The notes under the pieces were generated by a model. The model did no database searches. It saw nothing but the letters and a program-made list of their open reading frames with translations, and was not told where the DNA came from. A stretch of DNA of 64,000 nucleotides from Vespa crabro (taxonomy: Eukaryota > Arthropoda > Insecta > Hymenoptera > Vespidae), in contig NW_025813620.1 in NCBI RefSeq assembly GCF_910589235.1, positions 1-64,000 of the forward strand. Reading direction: 5' to 3'. A program made the translations under genes and the position numbers. This document shows, piece by piece, positions 28,601 through 42,692 of the stretch (the first letter of the stretch is position 1; each line of letters begins with the position of its first letter).

Positions 28601-29342
28601 TTATTAAAGATTTCACGATTTTATCTTCGCATATACCGAAATTCGCGTATGTCGATTACGTTTTTCGACAATTATCATATGAAAACGCGTATTTAAACAA
28701 AGTAAAAACGTTATATTCTTGTTATATTCTTTATTCTGCATCGATAGAATATAAAATCATTGAAATTGAACGAGATTTCAAGTTTTCGTTTTTCGACGAT
28801 ACGCGTATATGAGCGAAAAATCGTATATACGATATGAAAGAATGTTAAAAACTTTGATTCCAATATAAAATAGATGTTTGATCTTATGAAATGCAATGTT
28901 CTGAATCGATTGGTAACATTCTTCTAACTGTGGCACAAGTATTATTAAAGATTTCACGATTTTATCTTCGCATATACCGAAATTCGCGTATGTCGATTAC
29001 GTTTTTCGACAATTATCATATGAAAACGCGTATTTAAACATAGTAAAAACGTTATATTCTTGTTATATTCTTTATTCTGCATCGATAGAATATAAAATCA
29101 TTGAAATTGAACGAGATTTCAAGTTTTCGTTTTTCGACGATACGCGTATATGAGCGAAAAATCATATATACGATATGAAAGAATGTTAAAAACTTTGATT
29201 CCAATATAAAATAGATGTTTGATCTTATGAAATGCAATGTTCTGAATCGATTGGTAACATTTTTCTAACTGTGGCACAAGTATTATTAAAGATTTCACGA
29301 TTTTATCTTCGCATATACCGAAATTCGCGTATGTCGATTACG

Positions 29343-29348
29343 TTTTTT
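29343..29348 (+). repeat. Single-T insertion, T6 instead of T5 (third instance)
   Basis: Third copy with six T at monomer 15-19, shifting register by one more base. The preceding monomer carries G177A (29164), again unlike the neighbours of the other T6 copies. Confidence 0.9.
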
Positions 29349-31079
29349 CGACAATTATCATATGAAAACGCGTATTTAAACATAGTAAAAACGTTATATT
29401 CTTGTTATATTCTTTATTCTGCATCGATAGAATATAAAATCATTGAAATTGAACGAGATTTCAAGTTTTCGTTTTTCGACGATACGCGTATATGAGCGAA
29501 AAATCGTATATACGATATGAAAGAATGTTAAAAACTTTGATTCCAATATAAAATAGATGTTTGATCTTATGAAATGCAATGTTCTGAATCGATTGGTAAC
29601 ATTTTTCTAACTGTGGCACAAGTATTATTAAAGATTTCACGATTTTATCTTCGCATATACCGAAATTCGCGTATGTCGATTACGTTTTTCGACAATTATC
29701 ATATGAAAACGCGTATTTAAACATAGTAAAAACGTTATATTCTTGTTATATTCTTTATTCTGCATCGATAGAATATAAAATCATTGAAATTGAACGAGAT
29801 TTCAAGTTTTCGTTTTTCGACGATACGCGTATATGAGCGAAAAATCGTATATACGATATGAAAGAATGTTAAAAACTTTGATTCCAATATAAAATAGATG
29901 TTTGATCTTATGAAATGCAATGTTCTGAATCGATTGGTAACATTTTTCTAACTGTGGCACAAGTATTATTAAAGATTTCACGATTTTATCTTCGCATATA
30001 CCGAAATTCGCGTATGTCGATTACGTTTTTCGACAATTATCATATGAAAACGCGTATTTAAACATAGTAAAAACGTTATATTCTTGTTATATTCTTTATT
30101 CTGCATCGATAGAATATAAAATCATTGAAATTGAACGAGATTTCAAGTTTTCGTTTTTCGACGATACGCGTATATGAGCGAAAAATCGTATATACGATAT
30201 GAAAGAATGTTAAAAACTTTGATTCCAATATAAAATAGATGTTTGATCTTATGAAATGCAATGTTCTGAATCGATTGGTAACATTTTTATAACTGTGGCA
30301 CAAGTATTATTAAAGATTTCACGATTTTATCTTCGCATATACCGAAATTCGCGTATGTCGATTACGTTTTTCGACAATTATCATATGAAAACGCGTATTT
30401 AAACATAGTAAAAACGTTATATTCTTGTTATATTCTTTATTCTGCATCGATAGAATATAAAATCATTGAAATTGAACGAGATTTCAAGTTTTCGTTTTTC
30501 GACGATACGCGTATATGAGCGAAAAATCGTATATACGATATGAAAGAATGTTAAAAACTTTGATTCCAATATAAAATAGATGTTTGATCTTATGAAATGC
30601 AATGTTCTGAATCGATTGGTAACATTTTTCTAACTGTGGCACAAGTATTATTAAAGATTTCACGATTTTATCTTCGCATATACCGAAATTCGCGTATGTC
30701 GATTACGTTTTTCGACAATTATCATATGAAAACGCGTATTTAAACATAGTAAAAACGTTATATTCTTGTTATATTCTTTATTCTGCATCGATAGAATATA
30801 AAATCATTGAAATTGAACGAGATTTCAAGTTTTCGTTTTTCGACGATACGCGTATATGAGCGAAAAATCGTATATACGATATGAAAGAATGTTAAAAACT
30901 TTGATTCCAATATAAAATAGATGTTTGATCTTATGAAATGCAATGTTCTGAATCGATTGGTAACATTTTTCTAACTGTGGCACAAGTATTATTAAAGATT
31001 TCACGATTTTATCTTCGCATATACCGAAATTCGCGTATGTCGATTACGTTTTTCGACAATTATCATATGAAAACGCGTA

Positions 31080-34000
31080 TTTAAACAAAGTAAAAACGTT
31101 ATATTCTTGTTATATTCTTTATTCTGCATCGATAGAATATAAAATCATTGAAATTGAACGAGATTTCAAGTTTTCGTTTTTCGACGATACGCGTATATGA
31201 GCGAAAAATCGTATATACGATATGAAAGAATGTTAAAAACTTTGATTCCAATATAAAATAGATGTTTGATCTTATGAAATGCAATGTTCTGAATCGATTG
31301 GTAACATTTTTCTAACTGTGGCACAAGTATTATTAAAGATTTCACGATTTTATCTTCGCATATACCGAAATTCGCGTATGTCGATTACGTTTTTCGACAA
31401 TTATCATATGAAAACGCGTATTTAAACATAGTAAGAACGTTATATTCTTGTTATATTCTTTATTCTGCATCGATAGAATATAAAATCATTGAAATTGAAC
31501 GAGATTTCAAGTTTTCGTTTTTCGACGATACGCGTATATGAGCGAAAAATCGTATATACGATATGAAAGAATGTTAAAAACTTTGATTCCAATATAAAAT
31601 AGATGTTTGATCTTATGAAATGCAATGTTCTGAATCGATTGGTAACATTTTTCTAACTGTGGCACAAGTATTATTAAAGATTTCACGATTTTATCTTCGC
31701 ATATACCGAAATTCGCGTATGTCGATTACGTTTTTCGACAATTATCATATGAAAACGCGTATTTAAACATAGTAAAAACGTTATATTCTTGTTATATTCT
31801 TTATTCTGCATCGATAGAATATAAAATCATTGAAATTGAACGAGATTTCAAGTTTTCGTTTTTCGACGATACGCGTATATGAGCGAAAAATCGTATATAC
31901 GATATGAAAGAATGTTAAAAACTTTGATTCCAATATAAAATAGATGTTTGATCTTATGAAATGCAATGTTCTGAATCGATTGGTAACATTTTTCTAACTG
32001 TGGCACAAGTATTATTAAAGATTTCACGATTTTATCTTCGCATATACCGAAATTCGCGTATGTCGATTACGTTTTTCGACAATTATCATATGAAAACGCG
32101 TATTTAAACAAAGTAAAAACGTTATATTCTTGTTATATTCTTTATTCTGCATCGATAGAATATAAAATCATTGAAATTGAACGAGATTTCAAGTTTTCGT
32201 TTTTCGACGATACGCGTATATGAGCGAAAAATCGTATATACGATATGAAAGAATGTTAAAAACTTTGATTCCAATATAAAATAGATGTTTGATCTTATGA
32301 AATGCAATGTTCTGAATCGATTGGTAACATTTTTCTAACTGTGGCACAAGTATTATTAAAGATTTCACGATTTTATCTTCGCATATACCGAAATTCGCGT
32401 ATGTCGATTACGTTTTTCGACAATTATCATATGAAAACGCGTATTTAAACATAGTAAGAACGTTATATTCTTGTTATATTCTTTATTCTGCATCGATAGA
32501 ATATAAAATCATTGAAATTGAACGAGATTTCAAGTTTTCGTTTTTCGACGATACGCGTATATGAGCGAAAAATCGTATATACGATATGAAAGAATGTTAA
32601 AAACTTTGATTCCAATATAAAATAGATGTTTGATCTTATGAAATGCAATGTTCTGAATCGATTGGTAACATTTTTCTAACTGTGGCACAAGTATTATTAA
32701 AGATTTCACGATTTTATCTTCGCATATACCGAAATTCGCGTATGTCGATTACGTTTTTCGACAATTATCATATGAAAACGCGTATTTAAACATAGTAAAA
32801 ACGTTATATTCTTGTTATATTCTTTATTCTGCATCGATAGAATATAAAATCATTGAAATTGAACGAGATTTCAAGTTTTCGTTTTTCGACGATACGCGTA
32901 TATGAGCGAAAAATCGTATATACGATATGAAAGAATGTTAAAAACTTTGATTCCAATATAAAATAGATGTTTGATCTTATGAAATGCAATGTTCTGAATC
33001 GATTGGTAACATTTTTCTAACTGTGGCACAAGTATTATTAAAGATTTCACGATTTTATCTTCGCATATACCGAAATTCGCGTATGTCGATTACGTTTTTC
33101 GACAATTATCATATGAAAACGCGTATTTAAACATAGTAAAAACGTTATATTCTTGTTATATTCTTTATTCTGCATCGATAGAATATAAAATCATTGAAAT
33201 TGAACGAGATTTCAAGTTTTCGTTTTTCGACGATACGCGTATATGAGCGAAAAATCGTATATACGATATGAAAGAATGTTAAAAACTTTGATTCCAATAT
33301 AAAATAGATGTTTGATCTTATGAAATGCAATGTTCTGAATCGATTGGTAACATTTTTCTAACTGTGGCACAAGTATTATTAAAGATTTCACGATTTTATC
33401 TTCGCATATACCGAAATTCGCGTATGTCGATTACGTTTTTCGACAATTATCATATGAAAACGCGTATTTAAACAAAGTAAAAACGTTATATTCTTGTTAT
33501 ATTCTTTATTCTGCATCGATAGAATATAAAATCATTGAAATTGAACGAGATTTCAAGTTTTCGTTTTTCGACGATACGCGTATATGAGCGAAAAATCGTA
33601 TATACGATATGAAAGAATGTTAAAAACTTTGATTCCAATATAAAATAGATGTTTGATCTTATGAAATGCAATGTTCTGAATCGATTGGTAACATTTTTCT
33701 AACTGTGGCACAAGTATTATTAAAGATTTCACGATTTTATCTTCGCATATACCGAAATTCGCGTATGTCGATTACGTTTTTCGACAATTATCATATGAAA
33801 ACGCGTATTTAAACATAGTAAGAACGTTATATTCTTGTTATATTCTTTATTCTGCATCGATAGAATATAAAATCATTGAAATTGAACGAGATTTCAAGTT
33901 TTCGTTTTTCGACGATACGCGTATATGAGCGAAAAATCGTATATACGATATGAAAGAATGTTAAAAACTTTGATTCCAATATAAAATAGATGTTTGATCT

Positions 34001-34168
34001 TATGAAATGCAATGTTCTGAATCGATTGGTAACATTTTTCTAACTGTGGCACAAGTATTATTAAAGATTTCACGATTTTATCTTCGCATATACCGAAATT
34101 CGCGTATGTCGATTACGTTTTTCGACAATTATCATATGAAAACGCGTATTTAAACATAGTAAAAACGT
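31080..34168 (+). repeat. T54A / A60G paired monomers in 3- and 4-monomer spacing
   Basis: A monomer with T54A is followed directly by one with A60G three times: 31085/31435, 32108/32458 and 33472/33822. The first two pairs are 1023 bp apart and the second and third 1364 bp apart; remaining monomers are consensus-like. The same ordered pair appears again at 36542/36891 and 47795/48144. Apart from these markers the stretch is nearly invariant. Confidence 0.85.
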
Positions 34169-34849
34169 TATATTCTTGTTATATTCTTTATTCTGCATCG
34201 ATAGAATATAAAATCATTGAAATTGAACGAGATTTCAAGTTTTCGTTTTTCGACGATACGCGTATATGAGCGAAAAATCGTATATACGATATGAAAGAAT
34301 GTTAAAAACTTTGATTCCAATATAAAATAGATGTTTGATCTTATGAAATGCAATGTTCTGAATCGATTGGTAACATTTTTCTAACTGTGGCACAAGTATT
34401 ATTAAAGATTTCACGATTTTATCTTCGCATATACCGAAATTCGCGTATGTCGATTACGTTTTTCGACAATTATCATATGAAAACGCGTATTTAAACATAG
34501 TAAAAACGTTATATTCTTGTTATATTCTTTATTCTGCATCGATAGAATATAAAATCATTGAAATTGAACGAGATTTCAAGTTTTCGTTTTTCGACGATAC
34601 GCGTATATGAGCGAAAAATCGTATATACGATATGAAAGAATGTTAAAAACTTTGATTCCAATATAAAATAGATGTTTGATCTTATGAAATGCAATGTTCT
34701 GAATCGATTGGTAACATTTTTCTAACTGTGGCACAAGTATTATTAAAGATTTCACGATTTTATCTTCGCATATACCGAAATTCGCGTATGTCGATTACGT
34801 TTTTCGACAATTATCATATGAAAACGCGTATTTAAACATAGTAAAAACG

Positions 34850-37800
34850 TTATATTCTTGTTATATTCTTTATTCTGCATCGATAGAATATAAAATCATT
34901 GAAATTGAACGAGATTTCAAGTTTACGTTTTTCGACGATACGCGTATATGAGCGAAAAATCGTATATACGATATGAAAGAATGTTAAAAACTTTGATTCC
35001 AATATAAAATAGATGTTTGATCTTATGAAATGCAATGTTCTGAATCGATTGGTAACATTTTTCTAACTGTGGCACAAGTATTATTAAAGATTTCACGATT
35101 TTATCTTCGCATATACCGAAATTCGCGTATGTCGATTACGTTTTTCGACAATTATCATATGAAAACGCGTATTTAAACATAGTAAAAACGTTATATTCTT
35201 GTTATATTCTTTATTCTGCATCGATAGAATATAAAATCATTGAAATTGAACGAGATTTCAAGTTTTCGTTTTTCGACGATACGCGTATATGAGCGAAAAA
35301 TCGTATATACGATATGAAAGAATGTTAAAAACTTTGATTCCAATATAAAATAGATGTTTGATCTTATGAAATGCAATGTTCTGAATCGATTGGTAACATT
35401 TTTCTAACTGTGGCACAAGTATTATTAAAGATTTCACGATTTTATCTTCGCATATACCGAAATTCGCGTATTTCGATTACGTTTTTCGACAATTATCATA
35501 TGAAAACGCGTATTTAAACATAATAAAAACGTTATATTCTTGTTATATTCTTTATTCTGCATCGATAGAATATAAAATCATTGAAATTGAACGAGATTTC
35601 AAGTTTTCGTTTTTCGACGATACGCGTATATGAGCGAAAAATCGTATATACGATATGAAAGAATGTTAAAAACTTTGATTCCAATATAAAATAGATGTTT
35701 GATCTTATGAAATGCAATGTTCTGAATCGATTGGTAACATTTTTCTAACTGTGGCACAAGTATTATTAAAGATTTCACGATTTTATCTTCGCATATACCG
35801 AAATTCGCGTATGTCGATTACGTTTTTCGACAATTATCATATGAAAACGCGTATTTAAACATAGTAAAAACGTTATATTCTTGTTATATTCTTTATTCTG
35901 CATCGATAGAATATAAAATCATTGAAATTGAACGAGATTTCAAGTTTTCGTTTTTCGACGATACGCGTATATGAGCGAAAAATCGTATATACGATATGAA
36001 AGAATGTTAAAAACTTTGATTCCAATATAAAATAGATGTTTGATCTTATGAAATGCAATGTTCTGAATCGATTGGTAACATTTTTCTAACTGTGGCACAA
36101 GTATTATTAAAGATTTCACGATTTTATCTTCGCATATACCGAAATTCGCGTATGTCGATTACGTTTTTCGACAATTATCATATGAAAACGCGTATTTAAA
36201 CATAGTAAAAACGTTATATTCTTGTTATATTCTTTATTCTGCATCGATAGAATATAAAATCATTGAAATTGAACGAGATTTCAAGTTTTCGTTTTTCGAC
36301 GATACGCGTATATGAGCGAAAAATCGTATATACGATATGAATGAATGTTAAAAACTTTGATTCCAATATAAAATAGATGTTTGATCTTATGAAATGCAAT
36401 GTTCTGAATCGATTGGTAACATTTTTCTAACTGTGGCACAAGTATTATTAAAGATTTCACGATTTTATCTTCGCATATACCGAAATTCGCGTATGTCGAT
36501 TACGTTTTTCGACAATTATCATATGAAAACGCGTATTTAAACAAAGTAAAAACGTTATATTCTTGTTATATTCTTTATTCTGCATCGATAGAATATAAAA
36601 TCATTGAAATTGAACGAGATTTCAAGTTTTCGTTTTTCGACGATACGCGTATATGAGCGAAAAATCGTATATACGATATGAAAGAATGTTAAAAACTTTG
36701 ATTCCAATATAAAATAGATGTTTGATCTTATGAAATGCAATGTTCTGAATCGATTGGTAACATTTTTCTAACTGTGGCACAAGTATTATTAAAGATTTCA
36801 CGATTTTATCTTCGCATATACCGAAATTCGCGTATGTCGATTACGTTTTTCGACAATTATCATATGAAAACGCGTATTTAAACATAGTAAGAACGTTATA
36901 TTCTTGTTATATTCTTTATTCTGCATCGATAGAATATAAAATCATTGAAATTGAACGAGATTTCAAGTTTTCGTTTTTCGACGATACGCGTATATGAGCG
37001 AAAAATCGTATATACGATATGAAAGAATGTTAAAAACTTTGATTCCAATATAAAATAGATGTTTGATCTTATGAAATGCAATGTTCTGAATCGATTGGTA
37101 ACATTTTTCTAACTGTGGCACAAGTATTATTAAAGATTTCACGATTTTATCTTCGCATATACCGAAATTCGCGTATGTCGATTACGTTTTTCGACAATTA
37201 TCATATGAAAACGCGTATTTAAACATAGTAAAAACGTTATATTCTTGTTATATTCTTTATTCTGCATCGAAAGAATATAAAATCATTGAAATTGAACGAG
37301 ATTTCAAGTTTTCGTTTTTCGACGATACGCGTATATGAGCGAAAATTCGTATATACGATATGAAAGAATGTTAAACACTTTGATTCCAATATAAAATAGA
37401 TGTTTGATCTTATGAAATGCAATGTTCTGAATCGATTGGTAACATTTTTCTAACTGTGGCACAAGTATTATTAAAGATTTCACGATTTTATCTTCGCATA
37501 TACCGAAATTCGCGTATGTCGATTACGTTTTTCGACAATTATCATATGAAAACGCGTATTTAAACATAGTAAAAACGTTATATTCTTGTTATATTCTTTA
37601 TTCTGCATCGATAGAATATAAAATCATTGAAATTGAACGAGATTTCAAGTTTTCGTTTTTCGACGATACGCGTATATGAGCGAAAAATCGTATATACGAT
37701 ATGAAAGAATGTTAAAAACTTTGATTCCAATATAAAATAGATGTTTGATCTTATGAAATGCAATGTTCTGAATCGATTGGTAACATTTTTCTAACTGTGG

Positions 37801-37918
37801 CACAAGTATTATTAAAGATTTCACGATTTTATCTTCGCATATACCGAAATTCGCGTATGTCGATTACGTTTTTCGACAATTATCATATGAAAACGCGTAT
37901 TTAAACATAGTAAAAACG
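34850..37918 (+). repeat. 9-monomer unit D, copy 1
   Basis: Nine monomers bearing in order T140A (34925), G5T (35472), A193T (36342), T54A (near 36542), A60G (36891) and A174T (37346). The same order, less the T54A monomer, follows immediately in copy 2. Private changes include one at 35523 and two extra changes in the A174T monomer (near 37270 and 37376). Confidence 0.88.
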
Positions 37919-40646
37919 TTATATTCTTGTTATATTCTTTATTCTGCATCGATAGAATATAAAATCATTGAAATTGAACGAGATTTCAAGTTTACGTTTT
38001 TCGACGATACGCGTATATGAGCGAAAAATCGTATATACGATATGAAAGAATGTTAAAAACTTTGATTCCAATATAAAATAGATGTTTGATCTTATGAAAT
38101 GCAATGTTCTGAATCGATTGGTAACATTTTTCTAACTGTGGCACAAGTATTATTAAAGATTTCACGATTTTATCTTCGCATATACCGAAATTCGCGTATG
38201 TCGATTACGTTTTTCGACAATTATCATATGAAAACGCGTATTTAAACATAGTAAAAACGTTATATTCTTGTTATATTCTTTATTCTGCATCGATAGAATA
38301 TAAAATCATTGAAATTGAACGAGATTTCAAGTTTTCGTTTTTCGACGATACGCGTATATGAGCGAAAAATCGTATATACGATATGAAAGAATGTTAAAAA
38401 CTTTGATTCCAATATAAAATAGATGTTTGATCTTATGAAATGCAATGTTCTGAATCGATTGGTAACATTTTTCTAACTGTGGCACAAGTATTATTAAAGA
38501 TTTCACGATTTTATCTTCGCATATACCGAAATTCGCGTATTTCGATTACGTTTTTCGACAATTATCATATGAAAACGCGTATTTAAACATAGTAAAAACG
38601 TTATATTCTTGTTATATTCTTTATTCTGCATCGATAGAATATAAAATCATTGAAATTGAACGAGATTTCAAGTTTTCGTTTTTCGACGATACGCGTATAT
38701 GAGCGAAAAATCGTATATACGATATGAAAGAATGTTAAAAACTTTGATTCCAATATAAAATAGATGTTTGATCTTATGAAATGCAATGTTCTGAATCGAT
38801 TGGTAACATTTTTCTAACTGTGGCACAAGTATTATTAAAGATTTCACGATTTTATCTTCGCATATACCGAAATTCGCGTATGTCGATTACGTTTTTCGAC
38901 AATTATCATATGAAAACGCGTATTTAAACATAGTAAAAACGTTATATTCTTGTTATATTCTTTATTCTGCATCGATAGAATATAAAATCATTGAAATTGA
39001 ACGAGATTTCAAGTTTTCGTTTTTCGACGATACGCGTATATGAGCGAAAAATCGTATATACGATATGAAAGAATGTTAAAAACTTTGATTCCAATATAAA
39101 ATAGATGTTTGATCTTATGAAATGCAATGTTCTGAATCGATTGGTAACATTTTTCTAACTGTGGCACAAGTATTATTAAAGATTTCACGATTTTATCTTC
39201 GCATATACCGAAATTCGCGTATGTCGATTACGTTTTTCGACAATTATCATATGAAAACGCGTATTTAAACATAGTAAAAACGTTATATTCTTGTTATATT
39301 CTTTATTCTGCATCGATAGAATATAAAATCATTGAAATTGAACGAGATTTCAAGTTTTCGTTTTTCGACGATACGCGTATATGAGCGAAAAATCGTATAT
39401 ACGATATGAATGAATGTTAAAAACTTTGATTCCAATATAAAATAGATGTTTGATCTTATGAAATGCAATGTTCTGAATCGATTGGTAACATTTTTCTAAC
39501 TGTGGCACAAGTATTATTAAAGATTTCACGATTTTATCTTCGCATATACCGAAATTCGCGTATGTCGATTACGTTTTTCGACAATTATCATATGAAAACG
39601 CGTATTTAAACATAGTAAGAACGTTATATTCTTGTTATATTCTTTATTCTGCATCGATAGAATATAAAATCATTGAAATTGAACGAGATTTCAAGTTTTC
39701 GTTTTTCGACGATACGCGTATATGAGCGAAAAATCGTATATACGATATGAAAGAATGTTAAAAACTTTGATTCCAATATAAAATAGATGTTTGATCTTAT
39801 GAAATGCAATGTTCTGAATCGATTGGTAACATTTTTCTAACTGTGGCACAAGTATTATTAAAGATTTCACGATTTTATCTTCGCATATACCGAAATTCGC
39901 GTATGTCGATTACGTTTTTCGACAATTATCATATGAAAACGCGTATTTAAACATAGTAAAAACGTTATATTCTTGTTATATTCTTTATTCTGCATCGATA
40001 GAATATAAAATCATTGAAATTGAACGAGATTTCAAGTTTTCGTTTTTCGACGATACGCGTATATGAGCGAAAATTCGTATATACGATATGAAAGAATGTT
40101 AAAAACTTTGATTCCAATATAAAATAGATGTTTGATCTTATGAAATGCAATGTTCTGAATCGATTGGTAACATTTTTCTAACTGTGGCACAAGTATTATT
40201 AAAGATTTCACGATTTTATCTTCGCATATACCGAAATTCGCGTATGTCGATTACGTTTTTCGACAATTATCATATGAAAACGCGTATTTAAACACAGTAA
40301 AAACGTTATATTCTTGTTATATTCTTTATTCTGCATCGATAGAATATAAAATCATTGAAATTGAACGAGATTTCAAGTTTTCGTTTTTCGACGATACGCG
40401 TATATGAGCGAAAAATCGTATATACGATATGAAAGAATGTTAAAAACTTTGATTCCAATATAAAATAGATGTTTGATCTTATGAAATGCAATGTTCTGAA
40501 TCGATTGGTAACATTTTTCTAACTGTGGCACAAGTATTATTAAAGATTTCACGATTTTATCTTCGCATATACCGAAATTCGCGTATGTCGATTACGTTTT
40601 TCGACAATTATCATATGAAAACGCGTATTTAAACATAGTAAAAACG
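37919..40646 (+). repeat. 9-monomer unit D, copy 2, with one monomer deleted
   Basis: T140A (37994), G5T (38541) and A193T (39411) lie exactly 3069 bp (9 monomers) from their copy 1 counterparts, but A60G (39619) and A174T (40074) lie 2728 bp (8 monomers) away. The T54A monomer that separates A193T from A60G in copy 1 is missing here. The loss is an exact 341-bp step, as expected from unequal exchange in register. Confidence 0.88.
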
Positions 40647-42692
40647 TTATATTCTTGTTATATTCTTTATTCTGCATTGATAGAATATAAAATCATTGAA
40701 ATTGAACGAGATTTCAAGTTTTCGTTTTTCGACGATACGCGTATATGAGCGAAAAATCGTATATACGATATGAAAGAATGTTAAAAACTTTGATTCCAAT
40801 ATAAAATAGATGTTTGATCTTATGAAATGCAATGTTCTGAATCGATTGGTAACATTTTTATAACTGTGGCACAAGTATTATTAAAGATTTCACGATTTTA
40901 TCTTCGCATATACCGAAATTCGCGTATGTCGATTACGTTTTTCGACAATTATCATATGAAAACGCGTATTTAAACATAGTAAAAACGTTATATTCTTGTT
41001 ATATTCTTTATTCTGCATCGATAGAATATAAAATCAATGAAATTGAACGAGATTTCAAGTTTTCGTTTTTCGACGATACGCGTATATGAGCGAAAAATCG
41101 TATATACGATATGAAAGAATGTTAAAAACTTTGATTCCAATATAAAATAGATGTTTGATCTTATGAAATGCAATGTTCTGAATCGATTAGTAACATTTTT
41201 ATAACTGTGGCACAAGTATTATTAAAGATTTCACGATTTTATCTTCGCATATACCGAAATTCGCGTATGTCGATTACGTTTTTCGACAATTATCATATGA
41301 AAACGCGTATTTAAACATAGTAAAAACGTTATATTCTTGTTATATTCTTTATTCTGCATCGATAGAATATAAAATCATTGAAATTGAACGAGATTTCAAG
41401 TTTTCGTTTTTCGACGATACGCGTATATGAGCGAAAAATCGTATATACGATATGAAAGAATGTTAAAAACTTTGATTCCAATATAAAATAGATGTTTGAT
41501 CTTATGAAATGCAATGTTCTGAATCGATTGGTAACATTTTTCTAACTGTGGCACAAGTATTATTAAAGATTTCACGATTTTATCTTCGCATATACCGAAA
41601 TTCGCGTATGTCGATTACGTTTTTCGACAATTATCATATGAAAACGCGTATTTAAACATAGTAAAAACGTTATATTCTTGTTATATTCTTTATTCTGCAT
41701 TGATAGAATATAAAATCATTGAAATTGAACGAGATTTCAAGTTTTCGTTTTTCGACGATACGCGTATATGAGCGAAAAATCGTATATACGATATGAAAGA
41801 ATGTTAAAAACTTTGATTCCAATATAAAATAGATGTTTGATCTTATGAAATGCAATGTTCTGAATCGATTGGTAACATTTTTATAACTGTGGCACAAGTA
41901 TTATTAAAGATTTCACGATTTTATCTTCGCATATACCGAAATTCGCGTATGTCGATTACGTTTTTCGACAATTATCATATGAAAACGCGTATTTAAACAT
42001 AGTAAAAACGTTATATTCTTGTTATATTCTTTATTCTGCATCGATAGAATATAAAATCATTGAAATTGAACGAGATTTCAAGTTTTCGTTTTTCGACGAT
42101 ACGCGTATATGAGCGAAAAATCGTATATACGATATGAAAGAATGTTAAAAACTTTGATTCCAATATAAAATAGATGTTTGATCTTATGAAATGCAATGTT
42201 CTGAATCGATTAGTAACATTTTTATAACTGTGGCACAAGTATTATTAAAGATTTCACGATTTTATCTTCGCATATACCGAAATTCGCGTATGTCGATTAC
42301 GTTTTTCGACAATTATCATATGAAAACGCGTATTTAAACATAGTAAAAACGTTATATTCTTGTTATATTCTTTATTCTGCATCGATAGAATATAAAATCA
42401 TTGAAATTGAACGAGATTTCAAGTTTTCGTTTTTCGACGATACGCGTATATGAGCGAAAAATCGTATATACGATATGAAAGAATGTTAAAAACTTTGATT
42501 CCAATATAAAATAGATGTTTGATCTTATGAAATGCAATGTTCTGAATCGATTGGTAACATTTTTCTAACTGTGGCACAAGTATTATTAAAGATTTCACGA
42601 TTTTATCTTCGCATATACCGAAATTCGCGTATGTCGATTACGTTTTTCGACAATTATCATATGAAAACGCGTATTTAAACATAGTAAAAACG
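40647..42692 (+). repeat. 3-monomer (1023-bp) higher-order repeat, two units
   Basis: Each unit is: monomer with C96T (40678, 41701) and C278A; monomer with G266A (41189, 42212) and C278A; consensus-like monomer. All markers are offset by exactly 1023 bp. T114A occurs only in the second monomer of the first unit. C96T was seen nowhere else in the window. Confidence 0.88.

Noticed and set aside
18822..30303. 11-monomer periodicity of C278A (monomers at 18822, 22573, 26324, 30076)
   Set aside because: The spacing is regular, but other variants in these monomers and their neighbours do not match, so I do not regard it as a true 11-monomer higher-order repeat.
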